Made by a program: the position numbers and the translations under genes
In this document: in pieces, positions 57,447-64,000 of the stretch
Position numbering within the stretch: the first letter of the stretch is position 1
Layout: each line of letters starts with the position of its first letter
The notes under the pieces: generated by a model
Database searches by the model: none
What the model saw: the letters and a program-made list of their open reading frames with translations, nothing else
Told to the model about the DNA's origin: nothing
NCBI RefSeq assembly: GCF_900604515.1
Contig: NZ_UWOS01000001.1
Location: forward strand, 372,001-436,000
Origin: Arcanobacterium ihumii
GTDB lineage: Bacteria; Actinomycetota; Actinomycetes; Actinomycetales; Actinomycetaceae
Length of the DNA: 64,000 nt
Direction: 5' to 3'

Positions 57447-58723
57447 TGTTTATTCGTCAAAACGCCGTCATTCTTTCGCTTGCTGGTATCGTCGTAGCAC
57501 TGTTGTCGAACAGCCTTTTTGTGTTGTTCCTATTTCATGGAAGCTTGGTAGCGCTATGCCTTCTTGACATAGCATTTGCACCTACTCCACGATCTCTCAT
57601 GGTTGAACGGCAAGCCGACCAATCTGTCCGAAACAGTGAAACCAGTACCGAGACGCTTATCCTTACAAATGCCTCCCATAGTCATTTACGCGGTGAGCTC
57701 AGGAACGCTTGGCCAGCTTCAGCGGGTCTAGACCCCCAAGTTCATAGTTTTGACCTGAGTCCACTGGCTCAAACCACCGCGAGCGCCACGTTCACCCCAT
57801 ATCGGCGAGGCACACTCAAATCCGAGCACGTGACGATTCGTACCTTCGGACCAATGACTCTAGCTGGGCGACAAAAGGAATTCACAAGCCCTTGGGATCT
57901 TCGTGTTCTTCCACCTTTTCATTCCCGCAAGCATCTTCCATCTCGCCTCGTTCGCCTGCGAGAACTGGAAGGACGCGCGTTGCTTCTAGTCCGTGGTCAG
58001 GGAACCGAATTCGATTCCTTACGTGAATATGTTGCGGGCGACGACGTTCGCGCTATTGACTGGCGATCTACCGCACGTCTAGGCCACACCGTGGTGAGAA
58101 CATGGCGACCAGAACGCGACCGCAAAATTGTTATTGTGCTTGATAGTGGTCGAGCTGGTGCCATGCGTATTGGGGAATTCCCAGCATTTGATTCATTCAT
58201 CGAAAGTTCATTGCTACTCGCAGCTCTCGCCACAAAGGCTGGCGATCAAGTAAGTCTCTTTGCCTTGGATAGTGAAGTACACGGCAGAGTGAAATCTAAG
58301 GGATCAGCAAATATTATTAATCACCTTGCTGAATCTCTCGCTGATGTTGAACCAACGCTGAGTGCAACTGATTGGCTCGTTGGGCAACAAACCATTGATT
58401 CCCTCACTCAGCAGTCAGCGTTGGTGGTTATTCTTACCTGTGCTGGTCTTGGTACCGTCTCCGATGGCTTGGTCGACGTATTGCCACAGCTTTCACGCAG
58501 GCACCGAGTACTAGTTGGAACACTGACGAGCGACGATGCCCAGCGCAGCGATCAAAATACGATTTTCACCGAAGCTAGTATTGCTCGTTCGCGGCTTGAA
58601 ACAGCGGCAATTCTTCAAGAAATCAAGAGACTTGGAGCCGTAGTGGTGACGGGATCGGAATCCACCCTTGCACCGCGCATTGCAGATCGCTATATCGACT
58701 TAAAAGCTCGTGGTCAGCTCTAA
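57446..58723 (+). CDS. DUF58 domain protein (MoxR partner)
   Basis: Membrane-anchored protein of 425 residues with two hydrophobic N-terminal segments (about 8-40) followed by the DUF58 signature FDSLREYVAGDDVRAIDWRSTARL and a vWA-like domain with IVIVLDSGRAGAM (MIDAS-like DSG rather than DxSxS). It probably works with the MoxR ATPase encoded upstream. No terminator is obvious in the 51 bases to the convergent gene. Confidence 0.93.
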   Translation: MFIRQNAVILSLAGIVVALLSNSLFVLFLFHGSLVALCLLDIAFAPTPRSLMVERQADQSVRNSETSTETLILTNASHSHLRGELRNAWPASAGLDPQVHSFDLSPLAQTTASATFTPYRRGTLKSEHVTIRTFGPMTLAGRQKEFTSPWDLRVLPPFHSRKHLPSRLVRLRELEGRALLLVRGQGTEFDSLREYVAGDDVRAIDWRSTARLGHTVVRTWRPERDRKIVIVLDSGRAGAMRIGEFPAFDSFIESSLLLAALATKAGDQVSLFALDSEVHGRVKSKGSANIINHLAESLADVEPTLSATDWLVGQQTIDSLTQQSALVVILTCAGLGTVSDGLVDVLPQLSRRHRVLVGTLTSDDAQRSDQNTIFTEASIARSRLETAAILQEIKRLGAVVVTGSESTLAPRIADRYIDLKARGQL

Positions 58724-58774
58724 TTGTTTTGAGCGTGGCCTTTCACGTGCAATGCCTACTATCCCTGCTCCGAG

Positions 58775-59770
58775 TCAGTTGTAGGTTACAGTCCAACCGA
58801 TTTCTTGCGCCGATTGATCTGCACTAAATCCCCGCTTGACTGCACGGCGTCCATAGGCAATTACCCATGCCCAGAACATAAGCAAAACTACAGTGCCAAT
58901 GGCTATCTTTAAGGGCCACGGAAGTAATGCCGAAGGTGTTACAAAGCCTTCAACCAATCCTGAAATAAAGAGCACGATAATTAATCCGAAACCAACCATC
59001 ATAGTTTGCCGTCCTTCTGTGGCCAGCGAATCCCTGCGAGGTTGACGACCAGGGCTTACCCATGCCCAGAAAATTTTCAGTCCTGCGGCCCCAGCAATAA
59101 AGATTGCGCACAGCTCTAATTGCCCATGCGGCAAAATGAGTTGGAAAAACTCACTAATTGATCCATAGTGGTAAAGAATTCCTCCTGCTTGACCAATGCC
59201 TACGGAGTTTTGAAAAAGTACAATGAGCGGATAAATACCCGTTATTCCGCCTGCTACGCATTGCAGGGCAATCCACGCATTATTAGTCCAAACCATAGCT
59301 GCGAAATCGGAATTGTCATATTCAACGTAGTAGGACTGAAAAGCTCGATTCGCGTAATCCTTGAGTTGTTCCTCCGAACCCGCATTAGTCAGCATTTCAG
59401 GATGAAGCACGAAAGAAACAAGTACTGCAGCAAATAATGCAATACAGGCTAGTGAAACCGCAGCAGACCACCACCTAATTCGATAAAAGGCAAGCGGCAA
59501 AGTCACGGTGAAGAGCTTAACGATCGTATTGAGAGGTGAAAAAGTCGAACCGGTCAGCCGCGACCTCGCGCGTCCAAGAATCGCAGAAAGATTCAATACC
59601 AAGTCCGGGTCAGGTGCTTGCGAACGAAGGACTGCTAAATCACCCGCCGTTTTTTGATAAAGCTGGGCAAATTCATCACTTTCCGCACCACTGAGAACTC
59701 TGCGTCTAGACAGCTTATCTAAGCGGTCCCATGATTCTTCGTGCGTTTTGGCAAATGCTAATGAGTCCAC
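58775..59770 (-). CDS. Stage II sporulation protein M-like membrane protein
   Basis: Integral membrane protein of 331 residues with about six to seven membrane segments and a cytoplasmic N-terminus (HEESWDRLDKLSRRR...). The segment FFQLILPHGQLELCAIFIAGAAGL is the SpoIIM signature. In Bacillus SpoIIM takes part in engulfment; non-sporulating actinobacteria keep a relative beside RDD and MoxR-DUF58 genes, where its role is unknown. It converges on the DUF58 gene and is divergent from the RDD gene. Confidence 0.92.
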   Translation of the reverse strand: MDSLAFAKTHEESWDRLDKLSRRRVLSGAESDEFAQLYQKTAGDLAVLRSQAPDPDLVLNLSAILGRARSRLTGSTFSPLNTIVKLFTVTLPLAFYRIRWWSAAVSLACIALFAAVLVSFVLHPEMLTNAGSEEQLKDYANRAFQSYYVEYDNSDFAAMVWTNNAWIALQCVAGGITGIYPLIVLFQNSVGIGQAGGILYHYGSISEFFQLILPHGQLELCAIFIAGAAGLKIFWAWVSPGRQPRRDSLATEGRQTMMVGFGLIIVLFISGLVEGFVTPSALLPWPLKIAIGTVVLLMFWAWVIAYGRRAVKRGFSADQSAQEIGWTVTYN

Positions 59771-59882
59771 TCTTTAACTTTGCCATACAAACCTAGGAAA
59801 CGTTTATTTATTTTGCCCGATATACCAAAAAATCTGCTCATACCCTTGTCATTTTCTTTAGAAATACCGATAAACTGTACAT

Positions 59883-60743
59883 ATGCCTAGGAATAACAGC
59901 AGCTCTGACCTTTTGCGTAACCAGGGTTACTTCGGTGAAGAAATCATTACTGGAGAGGCCGTCGCACTTGAGATGCCCTCAGCAACCGTAGTCACCCGGC
60001 TATCGTCTGCGGTGATCGACGCAACTGTATATTTGATTCCCTTAATCTATACCGAATATCAGTTGAGCATTTACTCCGGTAATTTCTCTGGCGCAACGGT
60101 CAATACTCTCAATGTTCTTACCTTGGTGTTATGGCTGTGGATTATCCCCGCTCTGGTTACTGGTCTATCACGTGGGCTTTCGCTCGGTCGTATATTGACG
60201 AGCACGCGAATTGTACGACTCGATGGAGGAACGTTAACAATTAGGCAAGCATTCATTAGATCAGCTGTAGCCATCATTGAAGGATGGCTTACGTGTTACG
60301 CCATCGCGTTCTTTGTGATGCTATTTAACAATCGAGCACAGCGATTGGGTGATCTCAATGCTGGTACATATGTGGTTCGCTGGCCCAAGGGACGTAAAAC
60401 CGACTACAAGTTTACACTCGCTCCCAACCTAGCTACCTGGGCCGATGTGGTTCAAACGCGCGAAGCACCCAGTGGGCTTTTACTCAACATTTCAAACCAT
60501 TTTCATGCGGCAAAGAAGATGGAACCACAAGCCAGGAAGGATCAAGCTATGGTTCTTGCCGCAGCCACCGAGAACTACGTTGCTCCTCCACCTCCGTGGG
60601 GCACTGATCCCGAGGATTTCATTTCTGCCTTCGTTCTTATCCGTCATCAGGTGGAATTTGAGCGTGGTGCAAAGGTTCGTGAGCGCCAGGCACGTTTAGC
60701 CGAATCAATTACGAAAATTCCGTTTTCAGTCAAAAACAGCTAA
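59883..60743 (+). CDS. RDD family membrane protein
   Basis: Membrane protein of 286 residues. Three hydrophobic segments (about 37-55, 75-95 and 125-150) form the RDD domain, with TRLSSAVIDATVYLI at its start and RAQRLGDLNAGTYVVR at its end. A hydrophilic cytoplasmic tail of about 110 residues follows (with VAPPPPWGTDPEDF). RDD proteins have been linked to ion transport or membrane homeostasis, but this paralogue type is uncharacterised. It is divergent from the SpoIIM-like gene with a 112-base gap. Confidence 0.9.
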   Translation: MPRNNSSSDLLRNQGYFGEEIITGEAVALEMPSATVVTRLSSAVIDATVYLIPLIYTEYQLSIYSGNFSGATVNTLNVLTLVLWLWIIPALVTGLSRGLSLGRILTSTRIVRLDGGTLTIRQAFIRSAVAIIEGWLTCYAIAFFVMLFNNRAQRLGDLNAGTYVVRWPKGRKTDYKFTLAPNLATWADVVQTREAPSGLLLNISNHFHAAKKMEPQARKDQAMVLAAATENYVAPPPPWGTDPEDFISAFVLIRHQVEFERGAKVRERQARLAESITKIPFSVKNS

Positions 60744-60760
60744 TTCACCCAAGCGTTTCA

Positions 60761-61234
60761 CTAGGATAAATCGCCGTCTGGTTCAGGAACTGCACTCAAA
60801 TCAGGCGTCGCAGACTGCCGATCGTCATGTTTGGGCCACTCCTGATCATCCATTTTTCCACCTTCAACCACGGAGAATTTTGGTCGTGGTCGAGGTGCGC
60901 GGTTCACGTCCATAGCGGGCCGGTAGACTTCTCGACGAGCCGGCTTTGGAGGTGGAACATCTTTTTTTGACGCTTCTCTAATCGCCTCTGCTAAAGCAGT
61001 GAGATCATCGGTCGATGGAGCCACCGGTTCAAACTCAGTAACTAGGCGGACCAGCTGCCAGCCGACTGGGACAGTCACCGAAAGCGCATGATCCGCACAT
61101 AGGTCGAATGATCCAGGCAACGGTACCGGTGCAAGTGGCCCTACCACGGTGGTTGCGTCGCGATAGCTATACGTCATCGTCGCAACTGCAGGTTGTTTGC
61201 AGTTAGTGCGGGAACAATGACGGATATGGCTCAT
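60761..61234 (-). CDS. DUF3499 family protein
   Basis: Small actinobacterial protein of 157 residues. The N-terminus CSRTNCKQPAVATMTYSYRDATTVVGPL, with FDLCADHALSVTVPVGWQLVRL, is the DUF3499 signature. Two Cys in the first motif and Cys/His in LCADH could form a metal site. The second half is a proline-rich, low-complexity tail. The function is unknown. It lies divergent from the zincin-like gene, as in many actinobacteria. Confidence 0.92.
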   Translation of the reverse strand: MSHIRHCSRTNCKQPAVATMTYSYRDATTVVGPLAPVPLPGSFDLCADHALSVTVPVGWQLVRLVTEFEPVAPSTDDLTALAEAIREASKKDVPPPKPARREVYRPAMDVNRAPRPRPKFSVVEGGKMDDQEWPKHDDRQSATPDLSAVPEPDGDLS

Positions 61235-61350
61235 AACTCGTAACTTAGCATCTTCCTAGCATGGAACGTAGCAATTACACTGTGTGCCCTCATACATCTT
61301 CGCGTTTATTTACCGAAGCAATACCAACCGTGTCCCTTTCTTTGGCTAGG

Positions 61351-61800
61351 ATGGGTTTTGTGGATGGGCAAAGAAAATCTCTCCCTCGCCGTCGGGGTAA
61401 ACAACGTGACCGTCACGGTCGCGGTTTTCGCGGACCAGTGATACCGGCATCGGTACCAGCGTGGCGTACTCGCGCAGATATTTTCGACGACGTCATCGCT
61501 TGGGATCTAGGAACGTACCATCGTCATTTGGGTAAACGCCTTGAAAAATACGATTTTGCAGTCCTTGATGTTCCTCAAACAGATCCAGCACCTTGGGAAG
61601 ATGGCGTACCACTCGGGAGAATTTTACCGTTCGAGCGACCTGCCAAAATCCACGCTCGGATCCTCTTTTATCGAATGCCGATTCTCGAGGCTGCCAAGCG
61701 TGAACCTCACCCAAGACTCTTCATTCATCAGGTAGTAACAAACCATATCGCCACCGCTCTAGGCGAGAATCCCGACGATATCGATTATCTCTTAAACTAA
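61351..61800 (+). CDS. Zincin-like metallopeptidase family protein with degenerate zinc motif
   Basis: The N-terminal part (RRGKQRDRHGRGFRGPVIPASVPAWRTRADIFDDVI) matches the actinobacterial metallopeptidase-family protein that pairs with DUF3499. However, where the zincin HExxH is expected, the sequence reads LFIHQVVTNHIATALG, so the catalytic Glu is replaced by Gln and the second His is out of place. It is therefore probably not an active protease. Start chosen at ATG 61351, which gives the family N-terminus (149 residues); ATG 61261 would add 30 unrelated residues, and GTG 61360 is another option. The family call is by pattern and context. Confidence 0.72.
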   Translation: MGFVDGQRKSLPRRRGKQRDRHGRGFRGPVIPASVPAWRTRADIFDDVIAWDLGTYHRHLGKRLEKYDFAVLDVPQTDPAPWEDGVPLGRILPFERPAKIHARILFYRMPILEAAKREPHPRLFIHQVVTNHIATALGENPDDIDYLLN

Positions 61801-61882
61801 CGTGCGCACTTCACCATCAAGATCGTTGCGATCTCTACCAAAGTGGCAACGGTCAACTTGCTAAAACACCTTGTTCGGGAAA

Positions 61883-63394
61883 CTAATTCCGGGTTGAAAT
61901 ACGTACGGAGCTTGAATCGAAGGTGTTCGACGTCAGGGGAATCCAGTCAATACCAGCAACCCCGCTAATATCAATCTGAGCAGCAACAGAAGCATAGACC
62001 GAATCACCGGCAGCGAGCGTTACGTACGCCGTTCCACCTGGCAAATCAATGCCTTGAATACCGTGTACTGAAACATCGTGAGATTCGATCTTTGAGCCGT
62101 CTTCTTTGAAAGCTGTCCAGGTGGCGGTGGTATCCGCAGACGCAGTAATAATTAATCGCCCCTGCATATTTCCGATTGCCGCACCGCCGTTATTGAAGGC
62201 AGGTCTAGCAGCCAGCCACTCGCCGTCAGACTCTCCGCTATCTGTATTGGACGTAACTAGAGCGCCTGCGGAAACCTCACCATCGGCGTCGACGACGACC
62301 GAGTAGTCACCTGGTTTGAGTCCATCGAGATTAAGATCGAGGACTGCCGATGGTGCTATGGTGATGTTTTCTCCACCGGGTAGCGGTGATAATTCGCCAT
62401 CATGGTTCATCACTTTGATGGACACAGTACGGATCGAATTCTCCGCATTTGCAATTCGTAACGAGGCTTTATAATGCGGATCAACGAGCTCAGATTGGTT
62501 AGACACCTGCGCTTCAATAACGGGATCTGGCCCGTTTTTACCGGCCGGCAAATGAAGGCCATTTACAAGAACCTTGCGTCCAGATACACCGGGTTTGATG
62601 AAATCAACACCCTTTGGTTTATATCCTTCGAGTTGCGAAGTCTGAAGTGAGGCAGTGAAAGTACCCGAATCAGCACTCAGATGCAGAGCAATTCGAGGGT
62701 CGCTTGGAACAATTCCGTCAAGTGCTAAGCTCTTTGAGCTCTTAGGAGCAATATTTATGTACTTATTCGCACCCAATTCGGCCTTTCCAACCGATGTGAA
62801 TGCGTCAATGTTTACTTGGATCGGATGAACACCAGGGTTAGTAACCGTTAACCTATTCGAGGTTCCTACTGTACCGTTGGAACCAACTAGCCAAGTTGAG
62901 TTATCGCTCCATTGGCAAGGATTTGATGCCAGACCACGCAAGTCACCTGCATATGCACGATGCATCGAGGTGCCCATCAGGTTACCGATGCCCTCCCCGT
63001 TGCGTTCCAATAGCACAGATCCGTCCAACGTCGGGGTACCCAGCGCATTTCCAGGTACGTGAGCAGGCTTGATAACACCGTTTTCGAAGCCGATATCGCG
63101 CTGATTAAAGGGGGTCCACGCAAGCTTTGGCGCCGTTTCGTTCGGCGTACTTGGAACGTAGAGTATTCCCGCCCATCCAGAAATCTGCTGGTCAACGTTC
63201 TCGATTGGGGTTCCACCTTCGACGAGGCGATGCAAGCCATCTGAGCATGCCAATGCTTGGGTGCCACCTTCGGGTGCCACCAGTTGTGGCTTAACCACCG
63301 AATATTCGACGTCCGATGCTTGAGTGGCGTAGAAAGCTAGGCCAGCGCCGCTTGCCAGCACAACCACACCGGTGAGCAATGATTTAAGTTTCAC
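61883..63394 (-). CDS. DUF5719 family secreted or membrane-anchored protein
   Basis: Extracytoplasmic protein of 503 residues from GTG 63394. A hydrophobic N-terminal segment (LLTGVVVLASGAGLAFYATQ, about residues 6-25) serves as signal or anchor. The rest is beta-rich, with repeated Ig-like stretches (TVTNPGVHPIQVNIDAF...) and the motif LVEGGTPIENVDQQISGW. This length and pattern fit the DUF5719 proteins next to DUF3499. The GTG overlaps the stop of the upstream gene (GTGA), with GAGGGAG about ten bases before it. Role unknown, probably in the cell envelope. Confidence 0.85.
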   Translation of the reverse strand: MKLKSLLTGVVVLASGAGLAFYATQASDVEYSVVKPQLVAPEGGTQALACSDGLHRLVEGGTPIENVDQQISGWAGILYVPSTPNETAPKLAWTPFNQRDIGFENGVIKPAHVPGNALGTPTLDGSVLLERNGEGIGNLMGTSMHRAYAGDLRGLASNPCQWSDNSTWLVGSNGTVGTSNRLTVTNPGVHPIQVNIDAFTSVGKAELGANKYINIAPKSSKSLALDGIVPSDPRIALHLSADSGTFTASLQTSQLEGYKPKGVDFIKPGVSGRKVLVNGLHLPAGKNGPDPVIEAQVSNQSELVDPHYKASLRIANAENSIRTVSIKVMNHDGELSPLPGGENITIAPSAVLDLNLDGLKPGDYSVVVDADGEVSAGALVTSNTDSGESDGEWLAARPAFNNGGAAIGNMQGRLIITASADTTATWTAFKEDGSKIESHDVSVHGIQGIDLPGGTAYVTLAAGDSVYASVAAQIDISGVAGIDWIPLTSNTFDSSSVRISTRN

Positions 63395-64000
63395 TCGGCA
63401 CTCCCTCGGTCCGGGCGCAATGGTAAGGCAGTTACGAATCCAATCAATGCAATCACGATTTGAGCAATAAGGATAACTGTTGACCACGGATCATCGTGGT
63501 AAATCCGTAGTTCGCCGGTTGTTCCGGCTGGAACGCTCCACGCCTGTGCCCAATCGTGATCCTTGGTCTTGAGCGCGACGCCGTCAACCTCAGCTTTCCA
63601 CCCTGAAGACGCACGTTCAGCGATAACAAGCGTGCTCGGTTTCTCCACTGCAATATTGGTTTGGGCACCATAGGGGCGGGCCGGAACTTTCTTAACTGAA
63701 CCGTCGTCATTCGAAATCAGTTTCACCGCAGCAGAGCTAACCTTTGCGTCGTCGGTATTAGCTACGCGCCAGAATTCACCAGTTTCGTTTTCCGTAACGC
63801 GCTCAAGACCGGGGACTGCGTTGAGGTAGGAAATAAGCTTCGTTCGTTCGCTTTGAATGGTGTGGGAGGAGGATGCTGGTGGTACCAACACAACCGACAC
63901 AGCATGTTCTGCGAGTTGAGTAGAGACAGTCTTCGAACCCGACGTCATATTCGCAACAATCTGGGAGAGGTCTATCGTGGCGGCATCATCAAGATCTGGT
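63391..64000 (-). CDS. C-terminal part of a large membrane protein, probable GT2-type envelope protein
   Basis: The reading frame is open across the right edge, so this is the end of a longer gene. The visible 202 residues contain a beta-rich domain (VIAERASSGWKAEVDGVALK, GELRIYHDDPW) and one membrane segment (TVILIAQIVIALIGFVTAL) before a short basic tail. In many actinobacteria the gene upstream of DUF5719 encodes a large glycosyltransferase family 2 protein with such a C-terminal membrane module, and I infer the same here. No glycosyltransferase motif lies within the window. Confidence 0.6.
   Translation of the reverse strand, partial: PDLDDAATIDLSQIVANMTSGSKTVSTQLAEHAVSVVLVPPASSSHTIQSERTKLISYLNAVPGLERVTENETGEFWRVANTDDAKVSSAAVKLISNDDGSVKKVPARPYGAQTNIAVEKPSTLVIAERASSGWKAEVDGVALKTKDHDWAQAWSVPAGTTGELRIYHDDPWSTVILIAQIVIALIGFVTALPLRPDRGSAE

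Overview
The window reads as a chromosomal segment of an actinobacterium, probably in the Actinomycetaceae (Arcanobacterium/Trueperella-like). Actinobacterial markers are MtrA-MtrB-LpqB, a DUF3499 protein beside a degenerate zincin-family protein and a DUF5719 protein, NusG with a long acidic N-terminus, RpoC with a Tyr/Gly-rich tail, FprA, and tRNA genes without an encoded CCA. Base composition looks moderate (about half G+C by eye, not computed), lower than in most actinobacteria. The genus is an inference.

Layout. 1-14.4 kb (minus strand): the start of adk, secY, a large sortase-anchored surface protein, then the S10/spc ribosomal cluster from rplO back to rpsJ. 14.8-19.1 kb: tuf, fusA, rpsG, rpsL. 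19.5-27.6 kb: a small lipoprotein gene, rpoC and rpoB. 28.0-33.1 kb: a complete sugar phosphotransferase operon (EIIBCA, LicT/BglG-type antiterminator, HPr, enzyme I) behind an antiterminator leader. 33.3-38.95 kb: rplL, rplJ with an L10-type leader, an apparently truncated amidase-like gene, udk, rplA, rplK, nusG, secE and tRNA-Trp. 39.3-44.8 kb: an aspartate-type aminotransferase (plus), a phosphotransferase (minus), an adenosine deaminase (plus), murB, rpmG and tRNA-Met/Thr/Tyr (minus). 44.9-53.2 kb: yajQ (plus), then fprA, hpf, comF, lpqB, mtrB and mtrA (minus). 53.3-61 kb: a MoxR-DUF58-DUF4350-DUF4129-membrane protein operon with SpoIIM-like and RDD proteins. 60.8-64 kb: DUF3499, the zincin-like protein, DUF5719 and the end of a membrane-linked protein that runs off the window.

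Most of the window is conserved housekeeping for translation, transcription and secretion. The accessory content sits at joints of that backbone: the surface protein lies between rplO and secY, the PTS operon between rplL and rpoB, and the amidase remnant between rplJ and udk. The most interesting signal is at the 5' end of the surface-protein gene. A good ribosome binding site and ATG, and a full signal peptide, are both present but in different frames, separated by a run of six G. One G fewer would restore an 883-residue secreted protein with calcium-binding-type (thrombospondin type 3) repeats and an LAKTG anchor. This fits phase variation, a recent inactivating mutation or a sequence error. 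Many operons end in long perfect hairpins (16-21 bp arms), several with a poor U tract.
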